This document shows positions 25,108-32,919 of a stretch of 38,006 bases of DNA, one piece after another. The notes under the pieces are model-generated. The model saw only the letters and a program-made list of their open reading frames with translations. It did not search any database and had not been told where the DNA came from. Origin of the DNA: Candidatus Omnitrophota bacterium (GTDB lineage Bacteria > Omnitrophota > Gorgyraeia > Tantalellales > Tantalellaceae); contig JAHJBY010000055.1 of NCBI GenBank assembly GCA_018813285.1, positions 1-38,006 of the forward strand. The letters are read 5' to 3'. The translations under genes and the position numbers were made by a program. How positions within the stretch are numbered: the stretch's first letter is position 1; every line of letters starts with the position of its first letter.

Positions 25108-26875
25108 TGAAAAAAAAGAAATAGTATTATCTTTTTCGGATTTTAAACATGAGGGAAATTCCGATCTTTTTGTCCCCAAGGAGGGCACAGGTTGTTCTCC
25201 GGGCAAATTTATTTATTCGGATGGATTTTCTGAAGAAAAATATATCCTGGGAACTATTAAAAAAACAGATGATATAAAAAATAACTCCGGAGATCTAATG
25301 AAAGCAGCTCGGAGCTGGGCCTCGCTATATCATTTAGGCGCGGGGAGATCCAATATCATCAAAGCTCTCGACTTGCCACCGGATTTGAATGTTTTAGAAC
25401 CTGGATCCGGATGTGGAGCGCTAACAAGATATTTAGGCGAAACATTCAGAGCTGTGGATGGAGTTGAGGGCAGTTATCTTCGAGCGAAAATAGCGCGTGC
25501 GAGATGTAGGGACATGAAAAACGTCAGGATATTCTGTTCGGATATCAAGGTCATAAAACCGGAGCCCATTTATGATGTTGTTGTCTTGGCGGGGGTTCTT
25601 GAATATGCTCCCGTGTATTTTGGCGGGAATGCTTATGAATCGTGCTCATTAATATTAGAAATGGCAGGAGCGGGTTTGAAACCAGGAGGTATCCTTATAC
25701 TGGCCATTGAGAACAAGATCGGTTTGAAGTACTGGTCGGGTTGCAAGGAAGATCATACGGGTAGGATTTACGAAGGAATACATGGGTACCCGTCCGAAAA
25801 GGTGCCTGTAACATTTTCAAAAAAAGAAATAAATATGATACTATCCGGCAAGGGTTTCGATAATGTTAATTACCATTACTGTTTTCCGGATTACAAATTC
25901 GCAACAACGATTTTCAGTGGGGCAGGAGATGAAGGGGATTTTTACTTACATAATTGGGTGACGGTCCCCTTTAGCAGTTACGGTTCTAAACGGGCGTATA
26001 CTTTTCACGAAGGGCTCGCGGCAAAAACCTTATCACAAGCCGGTTTGTTGCGAGAATTCGCTAATTCCTTTTTGATCGTTGCCAGCCGGGGAGTTTCCAA
26101 ATATAACATTTCTCCGGATTGGATCGCTAAAAGATTTCCCCCATGCGATTTGCGTGATCAGTATAAATGTGTTACAACCCTGAAGACGGAACCTGGTTTG
26201 CATGTGAGTAAAAGTAGAATGATCGAGAATAGTGACGGAGACAATAAAAGCATTTTAAAATTATCGCATAAAGTTTATGATGCATCTTGGTACAAAGGGG
26301 ATCTTTTGATCTTTGACCTGTTTAAGATATCCACAGGAAGGAATTTCAAAAACGACCTTAAAACACTAATGAGAGAATATTATCGAGAACTGATTGGGTG
26401 TTACTCTGCCGGGCGCGCGGATCAGGAAGGATTCCCTCTTTTGCGCGGCGATTCCATTGATTTTATATTCAGGAACATTATCAGACAAAATAAGAAGTTG
26501 ATTCCCATTGACATGGAATGGTCGATGGCGCGGGAGTTGACAGCTGACTATGTATTGTACAGGTGCAGTCTCGATATTATCAGTGCTCAATACCCTCGAG
26601 TGAACAACAATATTATGGTTGGTGGAATATTTTCTTATATGGTGATAAAAAGTATTTTCCCCAGATACGGGATAAGAAGGCATCAAAAGAACAGGAGGAT
26701 GGAAAAAGTATTCCAAAATTCAGTCAAAATAAATTTCAATCTTAAAAAAATACACAATCCTTCATTAAAAGTGCGTTTCAAGGGGAAAATAGCCCAGGTA
26801 ATGGGCAGGTTTATCCGGGGTGGGTTTGGCCAGGGGCGAGCAAAGGGCAGAACAAAGCAAAACAGAGCAAGATAA
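25100..26875 (+). CDS. class I SAM-dependent methyltransferase with uncharacterised C-terminal region
   Basis: 591 aa. Residues about 95-260 form a class I methyltransferase: motif I NVLEPGSGCGALTRYL (97-112), an acidic DGVEG after it, CSDIKV, and VVVLAGVLEYAP. It is followed by a region of about 300 residues (TFHEGLAAKTLSQAGLLREFANSFLIVASRG onward) that I do not recognise as a separate family, and a basic tail GRAKGRTKQNRAR encoded by A-rich near-repeats. Overlaps the flippase by 8 bp with AAAGGATC before the ATG, so it is translated in the same operon. Likely modifies a glycan or sugar nucleotide of the surface polymer (inference from context). Confidence 0.8.
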   Translation: MGDEKKEIVLSFSDFKHEGNSDLFVPKEGTGCSPGKFIYSDGFSEEKYILGTIKKTDDIKNNSGDLMKAARSWASLYHLGAGRSNIIKALDLPPDLNVLEPGSGCGALTRYLGETFRAVDGVEGSYLRAKIARARCRDMKNVRIFCSDIKVIKPEPIYDVVVLAGVLEYAPVYFGGNAYESCSLILEMAGAGLKPGGILILAIENKIGLKYWSGCKEDHTGRIYEGIHGYPSEKVPVTFSKKEINMILSGKGFDNVNYHYCFPDYKFATTIFSGAGDEGDFYLHNWVTVPFSSYGSKRAYTFHEGLAAKTLSQAGLLREFANSFLIVASRGVSKYNISPDWIAKRFPPCDLRDQYKCVTTLKTEPGLHVSKSRMIENSDGDNKSILKLSHKVYDASWYKGDLLIFDLFKISTGRNFKNDLKTLMREYYRELIGCYSAGRADQEGFPLLRGDSIDFIFRNIIRQNKKLIPIDMEWSMARELTADYVLYRCSLDIISAQYPRVNNNIMVGGIFSYMVIKSIFPRYGIRRHQKNRRMEKVFQNSVKINFNLKKIHNPSLKVRFKGKIAQVMGRFIRGGFGQGRAKGRTKQNRAR

Positions 26876-26893
26876 TGGGTTAGATGCAGGATT

Positions 26894-28015
26894 ATGAAAA
26901 TAGCGGCAGAAATAGGATGGGCGCAAAAACACGGTGGGGCCAGGCAGGCCGCGATAAATATACTGCTTGAAATGGCCCGTTTGTGCCCGAAAAACCGATA
27001 TACGGTTTACAGTAACTCTGCGCATCCCCGGCTGAAAACGGCCGGTATACTCCAGGCGGAGCTGAAAGCTCCCCCGATGGTGTCTCGGGTGCTCTGGGAC
27101 CAGTTCATATTTCCACATATCGCCCTGCCGTTGGCTGTCAGAAAAGCATCCCCGGATGTCATCTATTACACCAATAATATTGTGTCGTATTTCGGCAAGA
27201 TCCCCGCTGTTGTTACTATTCACGACATGACCCCATTTATCATGCCGGAATCGTTCGTCGGGTGGCACGGAGCTTATCAGAGATCTTATTTTCGTTTCGC
27301 CGCGAAAAAAGCGGCCAAGATCATCACCGTATCCCAAAACTCTAAAGGCGATATATGCCGGATATTGAAAGTTCCGGATGAGAAGGTCGTGGTAATTCCG
27401 AACGCGGTAGATCCGGCGATAAAGCAAAAACAGCCTGACGGATCTTTTGAACACCTGAAAAAGAAACATGGCATCGATGGCCCCTTTATTCTTTACGTCG
27501 GCGCGATACATCCCAGAAAGAACATCAGAAGGCTTTTAGCGGCGTATTGCCAACTTAAAGCATCGAACTCACTGCCGCACAAATTGGTTATTGCCGGTTC
27601 GATGCGATGGAAATCTAAAAAAACCATACAGTTTAAAGGTTTTGATAAGATAAAAGCGGATGTGATATTTACCGGCGCGGTTTCAACCGGAGAATTATCT
27701 GGTCTTTACGAAAACTGTGAAGTGTTCGTTTATCCGTCACTTTACGAGGGGTTCGGTATTCCGGTCTTGGAAGCCATGGCATGGAGTGCCCCTGTAGTAA
27801 CTTCGAATACTTCGGCTTTGCCGGAAGTAGCTGGCGAGGCGGCGGTACTGGTGGATCCGGCCTCGGTAAATGATATTTGCCGGGGTATATGGAAAGTACT
27901 GGAAAATAAAGAACTGGCGAATACAATGCGAAAGAAAGGGCTCGAACGCGTCGCGGAATTTTCGTGGTCTTATGCCGCGCAAAAAGTTCTGGAAACACTT
28001 GAGTCTGTGGTGTAA
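26894..28015 (+). CDS. GT4 family glycosyltransferase
   Basis: 373 aa GT-B enzyme. Seen: an N-terminal GGARQAAINILLEMA loop, VTIHDMTPFI, and a donor half with FILYVGAIHPRKNIRRLL, the VFVYPSLYEGFGIPVLEAMA E-x7-E motif, and TSNTSALPEVAGEAAVLVDP. These are characteristic of mannosyl- or rhamnosyltransferases of family GT4 in surface polysaccharide clusters. AGGA precedes the ATG. It follows the methyltransferase by 18 bp and precedes a GT2 gene by 23 bp. Confidence 0.92.
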   Translation: MKIAAEIGWAQKHGGARQAAINILLEMARLCPKNRYTVYSNSAHPRLKTAGILQAELKAPPMVSRVLWDQFIFPHIALPLAVRKASPDVIYYTNNIVSYFGKIPAVVTIHDMTPFIMPESFVGWHGAYQRSYFRFAAKKAAKIITVSQNSKGDICRILKVPDEKVVVIPNAVDPAIKQKQPDGSFEHLKKKHGIDGPFILYVGAIHPRKNIRRLLAAYCQLKASNSLPHKLVIAGSMRWKSKKTIQFKGFDKIKADVIFTGAVSTGELSGLYENCEVFVYPSLYEGFGIPVLEAMAWSAPVVTSNTSALPEVAGEAAVLVDPASVNDICRGIWKVLENKELANTMRKKGLERVAEFSWSYAAQKVLETLESVV

Positions 28016-28038
28016 CACGCTGACCAAAGGTTGTTAAC

Positions 28039-28947
28039 ATGGAAAAAGACCCAAAAGTAGCGATAATTATTCTGAACTGGAACGGATTCAGCGATACTAT
28101 TAGATGTCTTAACTCACTTGTAAAGTTGAACTACAGCGATTTCAGGGTGGTTTTAGTCGATAACGGTTCGGACGGCGACGAAGGCGATCGTATTAAGGAA
28201 ATGTTTCCGGATGTACATCTTATCAGAAACTCGGTTAACAAAGGGTTTGCGGAAGGTAATAACGACGGCATAAAATGGGCGGTTGAAAACAATTTCGGTT
28301 ATGTATGGATATTAAATAACGACACCGTTGTAGATAAGAATTCACTAAAAAAACAGATCGCCTGTTTTAGCGGGAAAAATGTCGGGGTAGTAGGCTCGAA
28401 GATAAAGATCACCGGCGGCGAGCGCATATGGTCTAAAGGGATAGATCTTATAAGAATTTCCATCGTTCCGCCCGGGATCGCGTTTTTCTCAAATATCGAC
28501 GAAGGTAAAAAAGATACTGCCGATAGATCCAGGAGGGAAATGAAATATATTTCCGGTTGTTCTATGATGTTCAGGACCGATCTTGAGAATATTTTTTTCA
28601 GTGACAAATTTTTCGCGTATTGTGAAGACATGGAACTTTGTCTGCGTATCAGGCGCGAAGGCTGCCGCCTGGTCTATGAACCCGGATCGGTTGTATATCA
28701 CAAAGCCACGCGAAGTTCCGGTGGGCATAAATTCAATGAAATAACGGCGTATTACGGTTACAGGAATAAGATCATCTTTATCAGGGATGCGTTCGGATTA
28801 TATGTGTTATTGCTGCTTATGCCTTTTTATGCGGCCTGTTTTCTCAGAGACATTGCCAAGACGGTACTGTTTTATGATAGGAAGAAGATCCTTATTAGGG
28901 CAATGATGAAAGGGTTCATTGACGGAGCGAGATATATTTTAAGATGA
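28039..28947 (+). CDS. GT2 family glycosyltransferase (rhamnosyltransferase-like)
   Basis: 302 aa GT-A enzyme. Seen: VAIIILNWNGFSDTIRCLNSL, VDNGSDG, NKGFAEGNNDGI, and the NNDT form of the metal-binding DxD region, then YISGCSMMFR and FAYCEDMELCLRIRREG (catalytic base region). This NWN/NNDT layout is that of GT2 rhamnosyl- and related transferases of the WbbL/RfbF type. A C-terminal hydrophobic stretch (FGLYVLLLLMPFYAACF) may touch the membrane. The stop codon overlaps the next ATG (ATGA). Confidence 0.92.
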   Translation: MEKDPKVAIIILNWNGFSDTIRCLNSLVKLNYSDFRVVLVDNGSDGDEGDRIKEMFPDVHLIRNSVNKGFAEGNNDGIKWAVENNFGYVWILNNDTVVDKNSLKKQIACFSGKNVGVVGSKIKITGGERIWSKGIDLIRISIVPPGIAFFSNIDEGKKDTADRSRREMKYISGCSMMFRTDLENIFFSDKFFAYCEDMELCLRIRREGCRLVYEPGSVVYHKATRSSGGHKFNEITAYYGYRNKIIFIRDAFGLYVLLLLMPFYAACFLRDIAKTVLFYDRKKILIRAMMKGFIDGARYILR

Positions 28948-30005
28948 CGAAATTAAAGATATGTTATTTGCCGGGCAGGGAGTTTTCTTATTCCAGGACG
29001 AGGATCTTCCTCAAGGGAATGACCGAAGCCGGTATCGATGTTTATGATTGCTCGGGATCCGGGAAGGGCTTTTTCGCGTATGTATCGGGTTTTCTCAAGT
29101 TCCTGATGAAAAAAGGCAAATGCGACATTGTTCTTGTCGGTTTCATGGGCCACACATTGATGCCGCTGGTTAAGTTATTTACCCGCAAGAAAATAATTTT
29201 TGACGCGTTTATATCGATTTACCAGACACTGGTCTTCGACCGTGGAGTTCTGGCTCCGGGAAGTTTGTTTGCCGGAGCGGCAAGGTTTATAGACAGGTTT
29301 GCCTGCAGTATTGCGGATCTGGTGCTACTCGACACGGACCAGCACATAGAATATTTTGTCAGAGAATTCAAATTGGACAAGAATAAATTTCGCAGGATAC
29401 CGGCAGGCGCGGACGATTCGGTGATGTATCCGCGGAATGATACCGAAGGCGGAGAATTCCTCGTGCATTTTCACGGTGAATACCAGGCTTTGCATGGGGC
29501 CGGATATATCATAGAAGCTGCTTCTATGTTGTGGGAAGCCAGGTTCCAGCTTATAGGCAGGGGCAGGGAATTTGAAGCCTGCAGGAAGGAAGCTGAAAAA
29601 CGCGGACTGAAGAACGTAACGTTCGTTGCTCCGGTAAGTTACGATCGCCTGCCCGAGTATATGGCACGTGCGACGGTTTGCCTGGGTATTTTCGGCGGTA
29701 CGGAGAAAGCGGCAATGGTCATTCCCAACAAGGTGTATGAGGCGCTTGCGATGGGTAAGGCGGTCATAACATCCGATACGCCGGCGGTTCGGGAACTTTT
29801 GACCGATGGTGAGAACGTCTTGCTGTGCGGCTCGCGAGACGCGGAAAGTCTTACGTTGTGTATAAAAAAACTTAGAAATAACGCGATATTACGGCAACGG
29901 ATAGCGGATGGTGGATACGATCTTTTCAGGAAAAAATGTTTACCGCGGCATGTTGGCCGAGAGATAATTGCGGCTTGTGAAACAATAAAACGATCTCAAT
30001 CTTGA
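28944..30005 (+). CDS. GT-B glycosyltransferase, GT4-like
   Basis: 353 aa. The N-half (KICYLPGREFSYSRTRIFLKGM, VDVYDCSG-like stretch, DIVLVGFMGH) is a Rossmann domain. The C-half has LIGRGREFEACRKEAEKRGLKNVTF, LPEYMARATVCLGIFG and NKVYEALAMGKAVITSDTPAVREL, matching the GT4 donor site although the usual first Glu of E-x7-E is replaced within GIFGGTEKAAMVIPNKVYEAL. The start overlaps the GT2 stop by 4 bp (ATGA), so the two are translationally coupled. It converges with the next GT2 gene, overlapping by 10 bp. Confidence 0.88.
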   Translation: MTKLKICYLPGREFSYSRTRIFLKGMTEAGIDVYDCSGSGKGFFAYVSGFLKFLMKKGKCDIVLVGFMGHTLMPLVKLFTRKKIIFDAFISIYQTLVFDRGVLAPGSLFAGAARFIDRFACSIADLVLLDTDQHIEYFVREFKLDKNKFRRIPAGADDSVMYPRNDTEGGEFLVHFHGEYQALHGAGYIIEAASMLWEARFQLIGRGREFEACRKEAEKRGLKNVTFVAPVSYDRLPEYMARATVCLGIFGGTEKAAMVIPNKVYEALAMGKAVITSDTPAVRELLTDGENVLLCGSRDAESLTLCIKKLRNNAILRQRIADGGYDLFRKKCLPRHVGREIIAACETIKRSQS

Positions 30006-30985
30006 GATGGTTTGTCTTCGGTTAACGCATTTGACGTGTTCAGTTCCATTCTTTTGATCCTGTTCAATGTATTTTCGGCCAATCTTCTGTTGGCGGCGAT
30101 CAAGTCGGCAAGCATCCCCAGAAGGATTATCTGGAAGCCCACTATTAAGAGGACCGCGGATAAGATCAGCGACTGGATATGTCCCGCGGCGCCTTTATTC
30201 ACGATAAAAAAATAAAGAAAACGCGTTCCTAACAGGATCCCTCCAAGAAAGATCACAGCGCCCATTCTCGCGAATACCTTGAGCGGACGGTACATCGTGT
30301 AAACACGGATAAGGGTAGCGATGGATCTTGTGATGTATTCAGGGATGTTCCGGAAAAGACGAGATTTTCTTGTCTGGGGGTTTGTCGAGATCTCTATGTT
30401 TTCCACAGCGATGCCGTTGTTGCCCGCCGCGATGATCGTTTCAAGCGTATATGTGAACTCGGATATGACGTTAAGCCCGATGGCGGCGTCTCTCGAATAG
30501 GCCCGGAAACCCGTGGTGGCATCAGGTATGTCCAGTCCGGAAAGGTATCGCACAACTCGGCTGCCGATGCGCTGAAGTTTCTTTTTGATGAAAGAGAAAT
30601 GTTTTATTTCCTCGATCTTTCGATTACCGATAACCAGATCCGCTTTTCCTTCGATAATAGGTTTTACAAGCCGTCCGATGTCTTCGCCCCGGTACTGGTT
30701 ATCCGCGTCCGTATTCACGATAATATCGGCGTCTAGCTTGAGAGAAGCGTCGATCCCGGCCGAAAAAACAGCGGCGAGGCCTTTTCTCTTTGTAAGGCTG
30801 ACGATATGTTTGACGCCGTTCCCGCGGGCCACATCTACGGTGTTATCAGTACTTCCGTCGTTTATCACAAGCACCTCTATGGAGGTGATCCCGGGAAGCT
30901 CTTTCGGGAGATCGGCAAGCATTTCGGGCAGGGTTTTCTCCTCGTTGTAACAGGGTATCTGGATCATCAATTTGCAGGTTTCCAT
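29996..30985 (-). CDS. GT2 glycosyltransferase with C-terminal membrane domain (DPM1/ArnC-like)
   Basis: 329 aa from the ATG at 30985. Seen: LMIQIPCYNEEKTLPEML, VLVINDGSTDNT, and the metal site VNTDADNQY, all typical of polyprenyl-phosphate sugar transferases of family GT2. Two membrane spans follow (about VFARMGAVIFLGGILLG and LILSAVLLIVGFQIILLGM). Such enzymes charge undecaprenyl phosphate with a sugar, which the GT39-like protein could use (inference). The track start at 31054 adds 23 non-family residues; GGGAGAAATAGG immediately before 30985 supports the shorter form. Overlaps the convergent GT-B gene by 10 bp. Confidence 0.93.
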   Translation of the reverse strand: METCKLMIQIPCYNEEKTLPEMLADLPKELPGITSIEVLVINDGSTDNTVDVARGNGVKHIVSLTKRKGLAAVFSAGIDASLKLDADIIVNTDADNQYRGEDIGRLVKPIIEGKADLVIGNRKIEEIKHFSFIKKKLQRIGSRVVRYLSGLDIPDATTGFRAYSRDAAIGLNVISEFTYTLETIIAAGNNGIAVENIEISTNPQTRKSRLFRNIPEYITRSIATLIRVYTMYRPLKVFARMGAVIFLGGILLGTRFLYFFIVNKGAAGHIQSLILSAVLLIVGFQIILLGMLADLIAANRRLAENTLNRIKRMELNTSNALTEDKPSQD

Positions 30986-31228
30986 CCTATTTCTCCCGTT
31001 GGTAATTGTACAAACTATCGGTGCAACAGAGTGAAGTCCGAATAAAGGTATCATATCCGGCCGTAAAAAGCAAGGCAGGGATAAAAAGTGCTTTCAGCCA
31101 TCAGTCTTCAGCTGTCAGCTAAAAAAAGAATTAAGAAGGGGGTAATGATGTGTTTACCAATCCCAAAGGGTCAAGAGAGAAATAGAAATCTATCGACAAA
31201 GATCACAGAGTGGTGTAAAATCAGCACT
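30986..31228. other. divergent intergenic region with near-repeats and promoter
   Basis: 243 bp between the GT2 gene and the receiver fragment. It holds a near-repeat of TCAG words (tcagccatcagtcttcagctgtcagct, about 31095-31121), similar in style to the 16889 hairpin, and the plus-strand promoter at 31193. The ORF track fuses this non-coding stretch to the receiver fragment; I do not regard the first 47 residues of that ORF as coding. Confidence 0.5.
31193..31221 (+). promoter_or_regulatory. strong sigma-70 promoter placing start of transcription at the ATG
   Basis: TCGACA (31193-31198), 17-bp spacer, TAAAAT (31216-31221); each hexamer matches 5 of 6 consensus bases. The expected start site, about 7 bp after the -10, coincides with the ATG at 31229, implying a leaderless message. 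Confidence 0.55.
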
Positions 31229-31372
31229 ATGGTTAAAGAACACAACATCCTTATCGTGGACGATAACAAAGATTTTGCCGATGTTTTTCGCGACATACTC
31301 AAGGTCAATAATTGTAAGTTAGAAAGTTGTTACGGGGCTAAGGTTCTGGGCCTCCTGCAAACCGGCGCATGA
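31229..31372 (+). pseudogene. truncated response-regulator receiver domain
   Basis: 47 codons beginning VKEHNILIVDDNKDFADVFRDIL, which is the beta1-alpha1 portion of a CheY-like receiver with its acidic pair at DD. It breaks off after CYGAK, before the phosphoacceptor aspartate and the rest of the fold, and ends in a TGA overlapping the next ATG. It cannot function as a phosphorelay receiver. It may be a remnant left by a deletion that joined the promoter and receiver start to the downstream gene, or it could act only as a short translated leader. There is no Shine-Dalgarno sequence before its ATG. Confidence 0.7.
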
Positions 31373-32139
31373 TGATATTCCTAAAGAAAAAGATCCTTTA
31401 TTCCGCTTGTTTTTTTATCCTTACCCTGTTGCTATTGTGTTCTTCGGTGCCACAAATATACGCGGATGCCGATCGGGTTTCTTCCGACGATAGCGGGTTT
31501 TTTTCCTACAGGCGATTCCTGCTGGACACAAAATCTATAGATGCGATGTCGGCGACCAGCGGCACCGGAAGGGATCTGAAAAAATTTGTAAAAGATCTCA
31601 CGGATGGAGTTTATTTAATCTCAGGCGGACAGAATGAAAAGGCCAGAGAGAAATTTTTTGCCGCGCGAAAGTTATGGCCGGAATATTTTGGCACGGATTT
31701 TCTGATCGCCATGGCATATGAAGGGTCAGGCGATATTGACACGGCCGCCAGATTTTACAAAAGTTATCTGATCAAACTCCGGGATTTTCATAACGGTAAA
31801 AACAGGATATCCGCTCCGATAATACGTTTTCTCAGCCGGGGGGAAATAGAAAGATATTCACCCGCCGAGAAACTCGTTGAAGGCCATCTGGCTGATCTGG
31901 GGGTACAGCTTTCGGCGGTGCGTCCCGCTCCGGTAACCGCGAACTTGCTGGTATATTTTGTGGTGCTTCTCTTGCTCATCGCGGGTTATCTCGCGATAAC
32001 ATACGTTTTAGTACCGCGTCTAAAAAGACGCCGCCGCCGCAAACTTGTTCCGGAGGGGTTTTGGCTTTGTGAACACTGCGGGGTGTTAAGCCCCGAGCTT
32101 AGCAATGTGTGTGTCGAGTGCCGGAAACCGCGACTATGA
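31369..32139 (+). CDS. TPR-like membrane protein with C-terminal zinc ribbon, unknown function
   Basis: 256 aa. Seen in order: signal peptide or anchor (about 5-32); an exported helical region with TPR-like repeats (about 73-140: VYLISGGQNEKAREKFFAARKLWP, then MAYEGSGDIDTAARFYKSYL); a membrane span (191-215); a KRRRRRK stop-transfer stretch (219-225); and a cytoplasmic zinc ribbon with CEHC and CVEC (Cys234, 237, 248, 251). By the positive-inside rule, the TPR part lies outside and the ribbon inside. I do not recognise a named family. ATG overlaps the receiver fragment's stop, and its own stop overlaps the phosphorylase start, so it is coupled at both ends. Confidence 0.85.
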   Translation: MMIFLKKKILYSACFFILTLLLLCSSVPQIYADADRVSSDDSGFFSYRRFLLDTKSIDAMSATSGTGRDLKKFVKDLTDGVYLISGGQNEKAREKFFAARKLWPEYFGTDFLIAMAYEGSGDIDTAARFYKSYLIKLRDFHNGKNRISAPIIRFLSRGEIERYSPAEKLVEGHLADLGVQLSAVRPAPVTANLLVYFVVLLLLIAGYLAITYVLVPRLKRRRRRKLVPEGFWLCEHCGVLSPELSNVCVECRKPRL

Positions 32140-32888
32140 ACAAAGAAAAATTATTCAGATTCTGTTTTGGCTGCGATCCTTCAGATCTTTCCGAGAAGGT
32201 CATAATAACACCATTTCTGCCTATCAAACATTTTAAGGAATATCTGGTCCCCGACAGGGATTTTAGCGGCAGGCTGTATTCCGGATTTACAACGAAAAAG
32301 AATATCACAGTGGTCCGATGCGGAGTCGGCGATCGTCTTATGGGTGATGCCGTTTTGCTTATGGGATGCGGCAGGACGCGTAAAGCCGTATTCGCCGGTA
32401 CATGTGCCGGTCTTAAGGATTGTGAGATCGGAGATTTCATGGTGGCCGAAAGCGCGTTTAACGGTGAAGGGTTCTCTAAATATTACGCCCCGGGATTTTC
32501 GATCGCGAATGAAATGGCAACAGCAGAGACGATCGAAGCGGATAATGGATATACCGGATCTCTATTCGAATTTATGGAAGAGCGTTTATATGCCGGATGC
32601 GCTTTGCGCCGCGGTTCTGTTTTTACAATAGGTTCCATTGCGGCCGAACATGAAAGAAACCTCGTCCGTATACAGGAGGAAGGGTTTCTGGGTATAGATA
32701 TGGAGCTTTCCGCGGTTTATCGAGCCGCTTCCGCGGCCGGGATCGTCTCGACCGGTCTTCTTGTCGTGAGTGATAAGCCGCTTGTCAAAGGGCTTGGTGA
32801 GGATATTCCCGATGGCGAAAAACGGGCGCTTGCCGCGGGTATCAGCGAACTTGTGAGGCTTTCGGTCGAATTCGCGTTAGAGGCGTAA
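32136..32888 (+). CDS. nucleoside phosphorylase family protein (PNP/UDP, MTA/SAH nucleosidase-like)
   Basis: 250 aa of the PNP_UDP fold. Seen: KAVFAGTCAGLKDCEIGDFMVAESAF, matching the phosphate/ribose-side GxxGxL..ixIGDiVi block, and GFLGIDMELSAVYRAASAAGI, the M-E nucleoside-binding motif, followed by LLVVSDKP. A cytoplasmic nucleoside phosphorylase or nucleosidase; substrate not determinable. The track's GTG start (32109) overlaps the previous gene by 31 bp; the ATG at 32136 in the ATGA overlap is preferred. The DJ-1 gene follows after 31 bp containing a G run. Confidence 0.85.
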   Translation: MNKEKLFRFCFGCDPSDLSEKVIITPFLPIKHFKEYLVPDRDFSGRLYSGFTTKKNITVVRCGVGDRLMGDAVLLMGCGRTRKAVFAGTCAGLKDCEIGDFMVAESAFNGEGFSKYYAPGFSIANEMATAETIEADNGYTGSLFEFMEERLYAGCALRRGSVFTIGSIAAEHERNLVRIQEEGFLGIDMELSAVYRAASAAGIVSTGLLVVSDKPLVKGLGEDIPDGEKRALAAGISELVRLSVEFALEA

Positions 32889-32908
32889 ACGAAGCACGTT
32901 GAAAATGC

Positions 32909-32919
32909 GGGGGGGGGGG
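32909..32919 (+). promoter_or_regulatory. G11 homopolymer abutting the DJ-1 start codon
   Basis: Eleven consecutive G residues lie directly before the ATG at 32920. They probably serve as a Shine-Dalgarno-like site. An in-frame upstream ATG (32905) reads through the run. Length change would shift spacing or frame, so this is a possible slippage site or a sequencing artefact. Confidence 0.7.

Noticed and set aside
26765-27511. 248-aa minus-strand ORF over the methyltransferase/GT4 junction
   Set aside because: Crosses two supported plus-strand genes; shadow frame.
31088-31228. N-terminal 47 codons of the 94-aa receiver ORF in the track
   Set aside because: Translation of repeat-like intergenic DNA, and the promoter lies within it; the receiver homology begins only at the ATG at 31229.
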